A stretch of DNA of 64,000 nucleotides from Pseudomonas prosekii (GCF_900105155.1 NZ_LT629762.1:1798001-1862000); one strand, 5' to 3'. Positions 44,848 to 54,628 are shown, numbered from the stretch's first letter. Numbers and translations are program-made. Notes: generated by a model not told the origin, from the letters alone.

Positions 44848-45146
44848 CCCCTCACCCCAGCCCTCTCCCCAAAGGGGAGAGGGAGCCGACCGAAGTGTGT
44901 TGCGCTACACATCGACCTGAAAGATCGAGCCGAACCCAGGTTTTGAAAACGATAGAGATCAGCCCCCTCTCCCCAAAGGAGAGAGGGAGCCGACCGAGGT
45001 GTCTTGCGCTACACATCGGCCTGAAAGATCGAGTCGAACTCATGTTCTGAAAACATGCGGCTTCGAGCCGAACCCCGACCTCGAAGACGACAGAGATCGG
45101 CCCCCTTTCCCCCTCTCCCCTCTGGGGAGAGGGTTGGGGTGAGGGG
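44848..45146. repeat. 300-bp composite repeat, right copy
   Basis: It starts CCCCTCACCCCAGCCCTCTC and ends GAGGGTTGGGGTGAGGGG, with the same inner order as the left copy; the block GTTCTGAAAACATGCGGCTT is identical in both. The final 23 bp before the phosphatase stop hold nothing else. Confidence 0.85.
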
Positions 45147-45168
45147 TGGCTCTTGAAATCGAAGAAGA

Positions 45169-46710
45169 TCAAACCGGCTGCAACCTCTGTTCAAACACGC
45201 TCACCCCATCCAGATCCCGCAACACCACGCTCATTTCGCCGCTCTGCCCTTCGATGTTCACTTCGCCGAAGAACTGGAATCCGGCAAACGGCGAGGTGTT
45301 TTGTGCCGGTGGGGCTTTCTCGAACACCACTTCCGGGCCAAAAGTTTTATCCAGTGGATTCGGCCCGAAGCTGCCGGCATTCAACGGCCCGGCGACGAAT
45401 TCCCAGAATGGCTCAAAGTCCTGAAACGCCGCGCGGTCGGGGTGGTAATGATGCGCGGCGCAGTAATGCACATCGGCCGTCAGGAACACGAAATTGCGCA
45501 CCTTCTGCGCGCGCAGATAACCGAGCAATTCGGCGATTTCCAACTCGCGGCCCTGCGCCGGTCCCGGGTCGCCATTGGCCACCGCTTCCCAGCGCGTGAC
45601 ACCCGCGCTGACCTCGCCATCCGGCACGCCGAGGCCAATCGGCATGTCCGCGGCAATGACTTTCCACTGCGCGGTCGAGGCTTGCAGCGACGTCTTCAGC
45701 CAGTCGAGTTGTTCGCGTCCGAGGAATGGTTTGGCGGCGCCGAGGTTGTCGTCATTCGCCTCGCGATAGCTGCGCATGTCCAGCACAAACACATCGAGCA
45801 GCGGCCCGTAACCGAGCTTGCGATAGATCCGCCCGCCGTTGTCAGCGCTCTGCAAACGCATCGGCGCGTATTCGAGCCAGGCCTGGCGCGCACGGCCGAC
45901 CAGGCTGTGGATATCTTTGCTCTTGTAGCGCTCGTCCAGTTGCTTGCCCGGCGACCAATTGTTCACCACTTCGTGGTCGTCCCACTGCCAGATCTGCGGC
46001 ACTTCGGCGTTGAAGCGGCGGACGTTTTCGTCCATCAAGTTGTAGCGATAATTGCCGCGATAGTCGTCGAGGGTTTCGGCGACTTGGCTTTTCGCTTCGC
46101 TGGTGATGTTGCGCCACACCCGGCCGCTTTCGGTGGTCAGTTGCGCCGGCACCGGGCCGTCGGCGTAGATGGTGTCGCCGCTGTGGATAAAGAAGTCCGG
46201 CAGACGCAGGCGCATCGCTTCGTAGATACGCATGCCGCCGATGTCCGGGTTGATCCCGAAACCCTGGCCGACGGTATCGCCGCTCCAGACAAACCGCAGG
46301 TCACGCCGAGCCGTCGGCACGCTGCGCAAATGACCGAACCACGGCTCGCTGGCGACGCCGCTTTGCGCGTCTTCAAAATGCACACGGTAGAAAATCGCCT
46401 GATCGGCGGGCAGGCCGCTGAGTTCGACGCGGGCGGTGAAGTCGGTGCGCGCGTCGGCCAGCGGCGAGACGAAACGTCGAGGGTTGGTGAACAGGCTGCG
46501 AGTATCCCATTCCACCACCATCCGCGCCGGCCGGTCGCTGCGGCTCCAGACCATCGCGCGGTCGCCGAGCAAATCGCCGGACTGCACGCCGTCGGTGAGT
46601 TGCGGGCGATCCTGAACCGATGCAATCACCGCTGGCGCCAGGCCCGGCAACAACAACCCGGCGCCGACCGCCTGAATGACGCGACGGCGACCGAGATCGA
46701 ATTCGCTCAT
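45169..46710 (-). CDS. PhoD-family alkaline phosphatase/phosphodiesterase
   Basis: The 513-residue secreted metalloenzyme cleaves phosphate mono- or diesters. A Tat signal is evident: GRRRVIQAVGAGLLLPGLAP, with the twin-arginine at residues 8-10 and a weak hydrophobic stretch. The PhoD_N immunoglobulin-like domain is followed by the catalytic domain with metal-binding motifs SGDTVGQG, FIHSGDTIYADG, WDDHEVVNNW and ADVHYCAAHHY. PhoD enzymes use Fe and Ca. The ATG at 46710 has AGGGAG; an extension to 46824 reads through REP DNA and is rejected. No pho box was identified. Confidence 0.88.
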   Translation of the reverse strand: MSEFDLGRRRVIQAVGAGLLLPGLAPAVIASVQDRPQLTDGVQSGDLLGDRAMVWSRSDRPARMVVEWDTRSLFTNPRRFVSPLADARTDFTARVELSGLPADQAIFYRVHFEDAQSGVASEPWFGHLRSVPTARRDLRFVWSGDTVGQGFGINPDIGGMRIYEAMRLRLPDFFIHSGDTIYADGPVPAQLTTESGRVWRNITSEAKSQVAETLDDYRGNYRYNLMDENVRRFNAEVPQIWQWDDHEVVNNWSPGKQLDERYKSKDIHSLVGRARQAWLEYAPMRLQSADNGGRIYRKLGYGPLLDVFVLDMRSYREANDDNLGAAKPFLGREQLDWLKTSLQASTAQWKVIAADMPIGLGVPDGEVSAGVTRWEAVANGDPGPAQGRELEIAELLGYLRAQKVRNFVFLTADVHYCAAHHYHPDRAAFQDFEPFWEFVAGPLNAGSFGPNPLDKTFGPEVVFEKAPPAQNTSPFAGFQFFGEVNIEGQSGEMSVVLRDLDGVSVFEQRLQPV

Positions 46711-46779
46711 GGTGTTCTCCCTGGGAAAAGGAAAACTTAAGCATGTGCAGATGAAACCGCTGTGACACCCCACATCCCT

Positions 46780-46873
46780 TGTAGGAGCGAGGCTTGCCCG
46801 CGAAGGCGATCCAACAGTCAGCACATGTGTTGAATGCTAAACCGTCTTCGCGGGCAAGCCTTGCTCCTACAGG
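46780..46873. repeat. REP/BIME inverted pair (GGCTTGCCCGCGAAGG class)
   Basis: TGTAGGAGCGAGGCTTGCCC and GCGGGCAAGCCTTGCTCCTA face each other between the phosphatase gene start and the fruA stop. Confidence 0.85.
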
Positions 46874-46882
46874 ACAGGGGTG

Positions 46883-48610
46883 TCAGGCGTTGACCGGTTC
46901 TACCGCCAATTCCACCACTTCCGGCCGTTTCAGCAGCGCATACGTCACCGCCGTCAGCAGACTCCCGGCGACAATCGCCAGCAGATACAGCAGCGCGTGG
47001 TTAATCGCATTCGGGATCAGCAGCACGAACAAACCGCCGTGCGGCGCCATCAGCTTGCAGCCGAAATACATCGACAACGCACCGGTCAGCGCGCCACCGG
47101 CGATGCTCGCCGGAATCACCCGCAACGGGTCCTTGGCAGCAAACGGAATCGCCCCTTCGGAGATGAAGCACAGGCCCAGCACAAACGCCGCTTTACCGGC
47201 CTCGCGCTCAGTCTGGGCGAACTTGCGTCGGGCAATGAACGTGGCGATGCCGAGGCCAATCGGCGGCACCATGCCGGCGGCCATGGTCGCGGCCATCGGC
47301 GCATAACTCTGCGAGGCCAGCAGCCCCACCGAAAACGCATAAGCCGCCTTGTTGATCGGCCCGCCCAAGTCCACGCACATCATCCCGCCGAGCAACACAC
47401 CGAGGAGAATCGCGTTGGTGGTGCCCATGCTGTCGAGGAAATGCGTCAGCGCTTCGAGCATCCCGGCGACCGGTTTACCGACCACGTAAATCATCACAAG
47501 ACCGGTGAACAGACTCGCCAGCAACGGGATGATCAAAATCGGTTTCAGCGCTTCAAGACTTTGCGGCAAACGCGCATAACGATTGATCGCCTGCGCCGCG
47601 TAACCGGCAATGAAACCGGCAATGATCCCGCCGATAAAACCGGCGCCCAGGGTGCTCGCCAGCAGCCCGCCGATCATCCCCGGCGCGAGGCCCGGACGGT
47701 CGGCGATCGAGTAGGCGATATAGCCTGCGAGCAACGGCACCATCAGTTTGAACGCGGTCTCGCCGCCGATCTGCATCAGCGCCGCGGCGAGCGTGCCTTC
47801 TTCCTTGAACGCGGTGATGCCGAAGACGAACGACAACGCGATCATCAAGCCGCCCGCCACGACCATCGGCAGCATGAACGACACGCCGGTGAGCAGGTGT
47901 TTGTAGACGCCGGACTTCTCTTGTTTGGCCGGGCCTTTGGCGCCGCTCGCAGCGGTTTCCTGCTTGCCTTCGGCCAAGGCTTTATTGAGCGTGGCTTCGG
48001 ACTGTTTCAGCGCGATGCCGGTGCCGCAGCGGTAAATCTTCTTGCCGGCGAAACGCTCGGTGGCGACTTCGATATCGCACGCCAGCAGCACCACATCGGC
48101 GTCGGCAATCGCCGCCGCGCTCAGTGGATTGCGCGCACCGACCGAGCCCTGGGTTTCGATCTGCAAGTCATAACCCAGACGCTTGGCCGCTTGCTGCAAG
48201 GCTTCGGCGGCCATAAAGGTGTGAGCAACGCCGGTCGGGCACGCGGTAATCGCGACCAGACGCGGGGCGTTTTTGGCGGCTGCAACCGCTTCGTCGGCCA
48301 CATAAATTTCAGCTTCTTCAGCGCCACGCCGCAGCACCGCTTCAACGTCTTGCAGCGCTTGCGCCGGGGTGCTGCGAAACACGCGTTTGCCGACGAACCG
48401 CGACATGTCGACCGGCGTGCTGGTGACCAGCAACACCCACTCGGCGGACTCAAGGGTGGCCGCCGACAACTGGCGTTCCGGGTGCGCGGCGTCGACCACT
48501 TCGACGCTGGTGCTCCAGCCCTGACGCTGGGCCGCGGCGTCGAGCAACCGGGCGCACAGCACACTGGTGACCATGCCGTTGGGGCAGGCCGTAACGATGG
48601 CTAACTTCAT
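46883..48610 (-). CDS. fruA: Fructose PTS transporter subunit IIBC
   Basis: The 575-residue inner-membrane permease imports fructose as fructose 1-phosphate. An N-terminal IIB'-like domain (VTACPNGMVTSVLCARLL) precedes the true IIB domain, whose phosphocysteine lies in AITACPTGVAHTFMAA near residue 130. The IIC domain from about 240 has eight to ten helices (GVSFMLPMVVAGGLMIALSF onward) with the GGPINKAAYAF motif. It is the last gene of fruBKA; its ATG is 11 bp after the fruK stop. The IIB'-IIB-IIC layout is that of E. coli and Pseudomonas FruA. Confidence 0.95.
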   Translation of the reverse strand: MKLAIVTACPNGMVTSVLCARLLDAAAQRQGWSTSVEVVDAAHPERQLSAATLESAEWVLLVTSTPVDMSRFVGKRVFRSTPAQALQDVEAVLRRGAEEAEIYVADEAVAAAKNAPRLVAITACPTGVAHTFMAAEALQQAAKRLGYDLQIETQGSVGARNPLSAAAIADADVVLLACDIEVATERFAGKKIYRCGTGIALKQSEATLNKALAEGKQETAASGAKGPAKQEKSGVYKHLLTGVSFMLPMVVAGGLMIALSFVFGITAFKEEGTLAAALMQIGGETAFKLMVPLLAGYIAYSIADRPGLAPGMIGGLLASTLGAGFIGGIIAGFIAGYAAQAINRYARLPQSLEALKPILIIPLLASLFTGLVMIYVVGKPVAGMLEALTHFLDSMGTTNAILLGVLLGGMMCVDLGGPINKAAYAFSVGLLASQSYAPMAATMAAGMVPPIGLGIATFIARRKFAQTEREAGKAAFVLGLCFISEGAIPFAAKDPLRVIPASIAGGALTGALSMYFGCKLMAPHGGLFVLLIPNAINHALLYLLAIVAGSLLTAVTYALLKRPEVVELAVEPVNA

Positions 48611-48621
48611 GACAACCCCTC

Positions 48622-49563
48622 TTATTGTTCTGTCAGGAGGCGCACGCGCACGCCCTGTTCGAGCTGCGCCAGGTGCGCGACATCACTGATGCCGAAACCA
48701 ATCTGCGTGACCGCCATCGCGGCAATCGCGGTGGCCGTGCGCAAGGTCTGTTCAGGCGTGTCGGCACTGAGCAAACCGTGGAGCATGCCGGCCAGCAGCG
48801 AGTCGCCGGCACCGACCGTGCTGACCACGCTGACCTTCGGCGGCGTGGCGTGCATCGCCGCGCCGACACTGAACCAATTGACGCCATCGGCGCCGTGGGA
48901 AATCACCACATGTTCGACGCCTTGCGCGTGCAAACGGCTGGCGGCCTGCGCCTGCGCGGTCACCGAAACCACTTCGCAACCGAGCGCTTCGGCGAGTTCT
49001 TCGGTGTTCGGTTTGATCAGCCACGGCGCGGCCGCCAACCCTGCGCGCAAGGCCTCGCCGCTGGTGTCCAGCGCCACGTTCAAGCCGAGATTTTTCAAGC
49101 GCACGATCAACCCCTGCAACCACTGCGCAGTGACCCCGCGCGGCAAACTGCCGGCAACCACCACGGCATCGTGGCCCGGCGCGATCTGCTCGAGCCGATC
49201 AAGCAACGCCTGTTGCGCGGCGGCGCTGACCTGCGGGCCGGGGCCGTTGATGTCGGTGATGCGCCCGTCGCTTTCAGCCAGTTTGATATTGCTGCGGGTC
49301 TCGCCGGGCACGCGAATGAACGCGTCGACAAAACCGCGTTTGGCGAACAGGGTTTCGAACGCTTGCAGGTTGTCTTCACCGAGAAAACCGCTGACCGTCA
49401 GTTGATGCCCGAGGTCGGCGAGCACTTGCGCGACGTTCACGCCTTTACCGGCGGCGTGCGTGTGCATCTCGTCGCTGCGGTTGACCTGACCGGGCGCCAG
49501 CGCCGGCAATTCGACGGTGAGGTCGAGTGCCGGGTTGAGGGTCAGGGTTAGAATCTTGGCCAT
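48622..49563 (-). CDS. fruK: 1-phosphofructokinase
   Basis: FruK phosphorylates fructose 1-phosphate to the 1,6-bisphosphate with ATP. The 313-residue PfkB/ribokinase-family protein starts with LTLNPALDLTVELP and carries HTHAAGKGVNVAQVL (substrate loop) and the C-terminal PfkB signature VGAGDSLLAGML with the catalytic aspartate. Its ATG shares one base with the fruB stop (TAATG), so translation is coupled, and fruA follows after 11 bp. Tagatose kinases are related, but the fruB/fruA context settles it. Confidence 0.95.
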   Translation of the reverse strand: MAKILTLTLNPALDLTVELPALAPGQVNRSDEMHTHAAGKGVNVAQVLADLGHQLTVSGFLGEDNLQAFETLFAKRGFVDAFIRVPGETRSNIKLAESDGRITDINGPGPQVSAAAQQALLDRLEQIAPGHDAVVVAGSLPRGVTAQWLQGLIVRLKNLGLNVALDTSGEALRAGLAAAPWLIKPNTEELAEALGCEVVSVTAQAQAASRLHAQGVEHVVISHGADGVNWFSVGAAMHATPPKVSVVSTVGAGDSLLAGMLHGLLSADTPEQTLRTATAIAAMAVTQIGFGISDVAHLAQLEQGVRVRLLTEQ

Positions 49564-52424
49564 TACAGGGCCTCCACTAATGCGCGCACTTCATTGGCGC
49601 TGCCCACGGCCAAGGCCTCTTGGGCGAGAATTTGCGTCTGGGCCAGGTCGAGTTCGCGGATGCGTGCCTTGACCTCGGCGATGCTGCGTCCGGAAACACT
49701 GAGCTCGTCGACACCGAGGCCGACCAGCACCGGCACCGCCAGCGGGTCCGCCGCCAGTTCGCCGCACACGCCGACCCATTTGCCATTGGCATGCGCGGCA
49801 CGCACGGTGATGTCGATCAGTTGCAGCACCGCCGGGTGCAAGCCGTCAGCCTGGGCCGACAAGGTCGGGTGCCCGCGATCGATGGCCAAGGTGTATTGGG
49901 TCAGGTCGTTGGTGCCGACGCTGAAAAAGTCCACTTCCTTGGCCAGCACCGGCGCCAGCAACGCTGCCGACGGCACCTCGATCATGATTCCCAGTTGCAG
50001 ATCGGCGACCGGGATTTCCAGGCGCAAGCGCTCAGTCATGTCGCGCGCCTGCCGCCACTCATCGACGCTGCCGACCATCGGAAACATGATCCGCAATGGA
50101 CGGTTGTCGGCAGCCCGCAGCAAGGCGCGCAATTGCGCTTCCATGATCTGCGGACGTTGCAGGGTCAGGCGAATCCCGCGCACGCCGAGGAACGGATTTT
50201 CTTCCTTTTCAATCGGCCAGTACGGCAGCGGTTTATCGCCACCAACGTCGAGCGTGCGCACCACCAATGGCCGACCGGCGAGACCATCGAGGACGCGGCG
50301 GTATTCGATTTCTTGCGTGGCCTCGTCCGGCGCTTGCGAATGCGCCATGAAGATCAATTCGGTACGGAGCAAACCGATGCCTTCGGCGCCCTGCTCGACC
50401 GCAGCAGTAACCCCGGCGCTTTCACCGATATTGGCGAACACTTCGACCGCGTGGCCATCGCGGGTCAGCGCCGGTTGATGACGCTGTTCGGCGGCGGCTT
50501 TCAAGCGTTGTTCGCGGGTGTCACGCTCTTCGGTGGCGCGCTGCAGCGTTGCAGCATCGGCGTCGACGTGCAGGCGACCGCGCTGGCCGTCGATCAGCAA
50601 CGGCGTGCCCGGCGCCAGCAGCAACACCGCTGCACCGGCACCGACCAAGGCCGGAATGCCCAAGGCGCGGGCGACGATGGCGCTGTGTGCCGTGGCGCCA
50701 CCGCGAGCGGTGAGAATCCCGGCCACGCGCGCCGGATCAAGACGCGCGACGTCGGACGGGCCGACCTCGTCCATCACCAGAATGTACGGTTGCTCGGGTT
50801 CGCTCGGGGTCTCGATGCCGCACAGTTGCGCCAGCACGCGACGGCCGATATCACGCAAATCGGCGGCACGCTCGGCGAGCAGCGCGTCCTTGAGCGATTC
50901 CTGTTGTTTGGCCGCCGCTTCGATCACCGCCATCCACGCCGCTTCAGCGCTTTCGCCCTGCTTCAGGCGCGTGTCGACTTCATCGGTCAATTCCGGGTCG
51001 TCGAGCATTTCCTGGTGCGTGATGAAGATCTCGCGAATCGCCTTGGATTTGCTGCGTTCGATCAAACCTTGAATGTCGCGCCGAACATCCGCCAGCGCAC
51101 TGTGCAGACGCTCGCGTTCGACCGCCGCAGACTCGCCGCGCAGCGGGTAATCGATGGCTTGCAGCACTTGAATATGCGCCGGGCCGATGGCGATGCCGGG
51201 CGCCGCGGCGATGGCCTGAATCAGGCTGCCGGACTTGGGCGCCAGCAGCACTTCGGCGACATCGGCAAACACTTCGCGTTGCTGACTGACTGCCGGCAGC
51301 GGCTCGACTTCTTCGCCGAGGCCTTCTTCGATAGCCGCCAACAGCGCCGGCAAGGCATCTGCGGCAATGCTTGGCTCAGCAATAAATTCCAGCACCTGAC
51401 CGCGTCGCGCGCCGAGGCTCAGCAGTTTGCTCAGGCTCTTCACCGACACCGCGCTGTCCGCGCCATCGACGATGCGCACACGAATCTCGCCGTCAAAGTT
51501 CTTCGCCAATTGCGCGAGGATCTTCGCCGGGCGCGCGTGCAAACCGTGGGCGTTGGCCAGGGCAATGCGCGCGCTCGGCCAATCGACCGGCACTTCACCG
51601 CCGAGCACTTCGAGGACTTTGCGGCTGCTGGTGGCGCGGCCCAATTCGTGGCCGCGCCCTTCGATCAGCAATGCGCACAGTCGCTCGAGCAACGCCTGAT
51701 GCGCTTCGCCAAGGCTGGCGAGGCAGAACAGGCCGCTCAATGGCTGGCCGAGGTAGCGCATCGGTTTGTCCGGGGTGACGAACGCCAGTCCCGGGCGCTT
51801 GACCGTTTGTTCGCTGTGCAGCCACCACAAGCCATCACCCAGCGGCAGCGCTTCGACTTGCTGCAACACCGCAGCGAAACCGTTGCTCACGCAATCGGCC
51901 TGACGCAGCAGACGCGCGCCGCGCCAGACCAGTTCTTCGAAGTCATCGGCCGACACGCCGAGGCCGATCATTTGCGCGTCCAGGGCCAATTCCTGCGGCG
52001 CGCCCTGGAGCAATTTGAGCAACGCTTCGGCGCTGCTGGCGCGGCGCAAGGCCTCGCCCAGATCGGTCTCGCCGAGGGCACGGGTCAGCAGTTGCAGCAA
52101 GCGCAGGTGTTCATCGGATTTGGCGGCGATGCCGATCGCCAGGTAGACGATCTGGCCATCACCCCAATCCACACCTTCGGGAAATTGCATCAGGCGCACG
52201 CCAGTGGTGAACACCTGATCGCGGGTTTCCGGGGTGCCATGGGGGATCGCAATACCTTGACCGAGAAAGGTCGAGCCCTGCGCTTCGCGCGCCTGCAGAC
52301 CGGCGAGGTAACCCTCGGCGACCAACCCGTCGGCGACCAGATGCTGGGCCAGCAGGTGCAGCGCGGCGGACTTATCCACAGCCGTCTGAGCCATGGATAT
52401 CTGCTCTATGGTGAGCTCGAGCAT
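49563..52424 (-). CDS. fruB: Fructose PTS multiphosphoryl transfer protein (EIIA-HPr-EI)
   Basis: This 953-residue fusion passes phosphate from PEP to FruA. The EIIA domain comes first, with phosphohistidine H62 in IAIPHGTP; HPr follows with H296 in NAHGLHARPAK; the enzyme I domain from about 405 has the phosphohistidine H580 in GGATAHSAIVAR, then PEP-binding segments RTELIFMAHS and FFSVGTNDLTQYTL. All three active histidines are present. The ATG at 52424 follows AAGGAG; the longer frame to 52541 crosses the promoter region. A FruR operator lies about 150 bp upstream. Confidence 0.95.
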   Translation of the reverse strand: MLELTIEQISMAQTAVDKSAALHLLAQHLVADGLVAEGYLAGLQAREAQGSTFLGQGIAIPHGTPETRDQVFTTGVRLMQFPEGVDWGDGQIVYLAIGIAAKSDEHLRLLQLLTRALGETDLGEALRRASSAEALLKLLQGAPQELALDAQMIGLGVSADDFEELVWRGARLLRQADCVSNGFAAVLQQVEALPLGDGLWWLHSEQTVKRPGLAFVTPDKPMRYLGQPLSGLFCLASLGEAHQALLERLCALLIEGRGHELGRATSSRKVLEVLGGEVPVDWPSARIALANAHGLHARPAKILAQLAKNFDGEIRVRIVDGADSAVSVKSLSKLLSLGARRGQVLEFIAEPSIAADALPALLAAIEEGLGEEVEPLPAVSQQREVFADVAEVLLAPKSGSLIQAIAAAPGIAIGPAHIQVLQAIDYPLRGESAAVERERLHSALADVRRDIQGLIERSKSKAIREIFITHQEMLDDPELTDEVDTRLKQGESAEAAWMAVIEAAAKQQESLKDALLAERAADLRDIGRRVLAQLCGIETPSEPEQPYILVMDEVGPSDVARLDPARVAGILTARGGATAHSAIVARALGIPALVGAGAAVLLLAPGTPLLIDGQRGRLHVDADAATLQRATEERDTREQRLKAAAEQRHQPALTRDGHAVEVFANIGESAGVTAAVEQGAEGIGLLRTELIFMAHSQAPDEATQEIEYRRVLDGLAGRPLVVRTLDVGGDKPLPYWPIEKEENPFLGVRGIRLTLQRPQIMEAQLRALLRAADNRPLRIMFPMVGSVDEWRQARDMTERLRLEIPVADLQLGIMIEVPSAALLAPVLAKEVDFFSVGTNDLTQYTLAIDRGHPTLSAQADGLHPAVLQLIDITVRAAHANGKWVGVCGELAADPLAVPVLVGLGVDELSVSGRSIAEVKARIRELDLAQTQILAQEALAVGSANEVRALVEAL

Positions 52425-52570
52425 GCTTTCTCCTTTTTGGCGCCAAGGGGCGCCAGGTATTGTTCTGAATGAATCAGCTTTGAATTGAATCAGCTTAGGC
52501 TTTTTGCGCACACTTGGCGGTTTCGCGGCAGAACCGGCCAATGCAGCCTTAACGCAGAAAATACGCTTGC

Positions 52571-52582
52571 TGAAACGTTTAA
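52571..52582. promoter_or_regulatory. FruR (Cra) operator
   Basis: TGAAACGTTTAA is the exact reverse complement of TTAAACGTTTCA, the FruR site I recall upstream of fruB in P. putida. It lies in the 303-bp divergent fruB-fruR gap; the remainder of the gap shows no gene and no certain promoter. Confidence 0.85.
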
Positions 52583-52727
52583 TCTAGAAAGTTTGGCACG
52601 TTACTCGATTATGACTCATCCTAGAAGTCCAACTTGTCGGATGCGGTGCGACATGGGTCGCCTGCCTGAATCGGGTAGGATTGGCGAAAATGTCGGGGCA
52701 AGCTCGAAAAAACAAGGAATTCCCGAG

Positions 52728-53723
52728 TTGAAACTCAGTGATATCGCACAGTTGGCCGGCGTGTCCGTGACCACCGCCAGTTATGTCATCAATGGCAAAG
52801 CTACCCAGCAACGCATCAGCAGCGCGACGGTCGAGCGCGTGCGCGCGGTGGTCGAGCAGCATGGTTTTACCCCTAATCCGCAAGCCGCCGGTTTGCGCAG
52901 TCGGCACACCCGCACGCTGGGTTTCATTCTGCCGGATCTGGAAAACCCCAGTTACGCGCGCATCGCCAAGCTCTTGGAGCAAGGCGCCCGCGCACGCGGC
53001 TATCAATTGCTGATCGCCAGTTCCGACGATGCGCCGGACAGTGAGCGGCAGTTGCTCAAGCTGTTTCGTGCACGGCGCTGCGATGCGCTGATCGTCGCCA
53101 GTTGCCTGCCAACCGATGACGACAGTTATCGCCAGTTGCAGGCCAAAGGCATGCCGATCATCGCCATCGACCGGGTCATGGAGCCAGAGCATTTCTGTTC
53201 GGTGATCAGCGATGACCGCGAGGCCAGTCTGCACCTGACCCAGAGCCTGCTGCAGCCGTTGCCCAAGCAGATCGCGCTGATCGGCGCGCGTCCCGAGCTG
53301 AGCATCAGCCAGGAACGGGCCGCCGGGTTCAAGCAAGCGCTGGCCGGGTTCAAGGGTGAAATCTTCATTGAGCAAGGCGAGTCGTTCAGCCGCGAGTGCG
53401 GCAAACAACTGATGGAAGAATTACTCCAGCGCCTGGGGCATTTGCCGGATGCGCTGGTGACGACTTCCTACGTATTGCTGCAAGGCGTGTTCGACGCTTT
53501 GCATGACTTCCCGTTGAAAACCCGGCCGCTGCGCCTCGGCACCTTCGGCGATACGCAGTTGCTGGACTTCCTGCCGTTGCCGGTCAACGCCATGGCCCAG
53601 CAGCACCAGTTGATCGCTGATAAAGCGCTGGAACTGGCGTTGGCCGCCATCGAACAATCGGATTATCAGCCGGGCGTGCAGGCCATCGCGCGGACTTTCA
53701 AGCAGCGCATTTTGCAGGACTGA
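52728..53723 (+). CDS. fruR: Fructose operon repressor FruR (LacI family)
   Basis: The 331-residue regulator binds the operator before fruB and is released by fructose 1-phosphate. The helix-turn-helix is at the very start, (M)KLSDIAQLAGVSVTTASYVI, with the hinge helix region near 45-60 (NPQAAGLRSRHTRTLGFILP). The periplasmic-binding-protein-like effector domain follows. The start is TTG at 52728, with AAGGA 9 nt upstream; ATG codons further upstream would put about 80 low-complexity residues before the DNA-binding domain, against family practice. The TatD gene begins 3 bp after the stop. Confidence 0.92.
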   Translation: MKLSDIAQLAGVSVTTASYVINGKATQQRISSATVERVRAVVEQHGFTPNPQAAGLRSRHTRTLGFILPDLENPSYARIAKLLEQGARARGYQLLIASSDDAPDSERQLLKLFRARRCDALIVASCLPTDDDSYRQLQAKGMPIIAIDRVMEPEHFCSVISDDREASLHLTQSLLQPLPKQIALIGARPELSISQERAAGFKQALAGFKGEIFIEQGESFSRECGKQLMEELLQRLGHLPDALVTTSYVLLQGVFDALHDFPLKTRPLRLGTFGDTQLLDFLPLPVNAMAQQHQLIADKALELALAAIEQSDYQPGVQAIARTFKQRILQD

Positions 53724-53726
53724 ACC

Positions 53727-54503
53727 GTGCAGCTGATCGACAGCCACACTCACCTGGATTTTCCGGATTTCGACGCCGATCGCCCGGCGCTGCTGGAACA
53801 AAGCCGCGCCCTCGGGGTGCGGCAGATGGTGGTGCTGGGGGTTTATCAGGGCAATTGGCAGCGGGTCTGGGATCTGGTCTTGAGCGATGCCGATTTGCAC
53901 GCGGCGTTCGGTTTGCACCCGGTGTATCTGGATCAGCATCAACCCGAAGACCTGACAGCGCTCGGTGATTGGCTGACGCGCCTGGCCGGTCATCGGCAGT
54001 TGTGCGCGGTGGGCGAGATTGGCCTGGATTACTTCATCGAAACCCTTGACCGCGAGCGCCAGCAGGCATTGTTCGATGCGCAGTTGCAGTTGGCGGCGGA
54101 TTTCAATCTGCCGGCGCTGATTCATGTGCGTCGCAGCCACGCGGCGGTGATCGCCACGCTCAAGCGTTTTCGCCTGAAACGCGCGGGGATCATCCACGCG
54201 TTCGCCGGCAGCCAGGAAGAGGCGCGCGAATACCTCAAGCTCGGTTTCAAACTCGGCCTCGGTGGCGCCGCGACCTGGCCGCAGGCGTTGCGCATGCACA
54301 GGGTTTTGGCGCAGTTGCCGCTCGATGCAGTGGTGCTGGAAACCGACTCGCCGGACATGGCGCCGGCGATGTTTCCCGGTCAGCGCAACAGCCCGGCGCA
54401 CTTGCCGGCGATCTGTGCGGCGCTGGCCAACATTATGGCGATCAGCCCTGAGCAACTGGCGGCGGCGAGCACGGCGAATGCCTGCGAATTGTTTAACTGG
54501 TAG
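53727..54503 (+). CDS. TatD-family metal-dependent hydrolase
   Basis: The 258-residue TIM-barrel protein of the TatD (YcfH/YjjV) group probably has DNase activity. The metal site is visible: DSHTHLDF at the N-terminus, the glutamate in AVGEIGLDY, the histidines in LPALIHVRRS and IIHAFAGS, and the aspartate in LETDSPDM. It begins with GTG at 53727, three bases after fruR, with AGGA upstream, so it is co-transcribed with fruR, though no functional link is evident. YjjV is the likely E. coli counterpart. Confidence 0.88.
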   Translation: MQLIDSHTHLDFPDFDADRPALLEQSRALGVRQMVVLGVYQGNWQRVWDLVLSDADLHAAFGLHPVYLDQHQPEDLTALGDWLTRLAGHRQLCAVGEIGLDYFIETLDRERQQALFDAQLQLAADFNLPALIHVRRSHAAVIATLKRFRLKRAGIIHAFAGSQEEAREYLKLGFKLGLGGAATWPQALRMHRVLAQLPLDAVVLETDSPDMAPAMFPGQRNSPAHLPAICAALANIMAISPEQLAAASTANACELFNW

Positions 54504-54520
54504 GTAGTTGCACTCATTCC

Positions 54521-54614
54521 CTGTGGGAGCGAGCTAGCTCGCGATGGCGCTGTGTCAGTCATCATCAATGTTGACGGTCAGTACGCCATCGCGAGCAAGC
54601 TTCGCTCCCACAGG
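54521..54614. repeat. REP/BIME inverted pair
   Basis: CTGTGGGAGCGAGCTAGCTC and GCGAGCAAGCTTCGCTCCCA face each other at the convergent ends of the TatD and chemoreceptor genes. Confidence 0.85.
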
Positions 54615-54628
54615 GGATTGCGGGGTAA

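Noticed and set aside
49620..52472. A 950-codon open frame antisense to fruB
   Set aside because: Its composition is that of a codon-phase shadow; fruB carries all active-site motifs.
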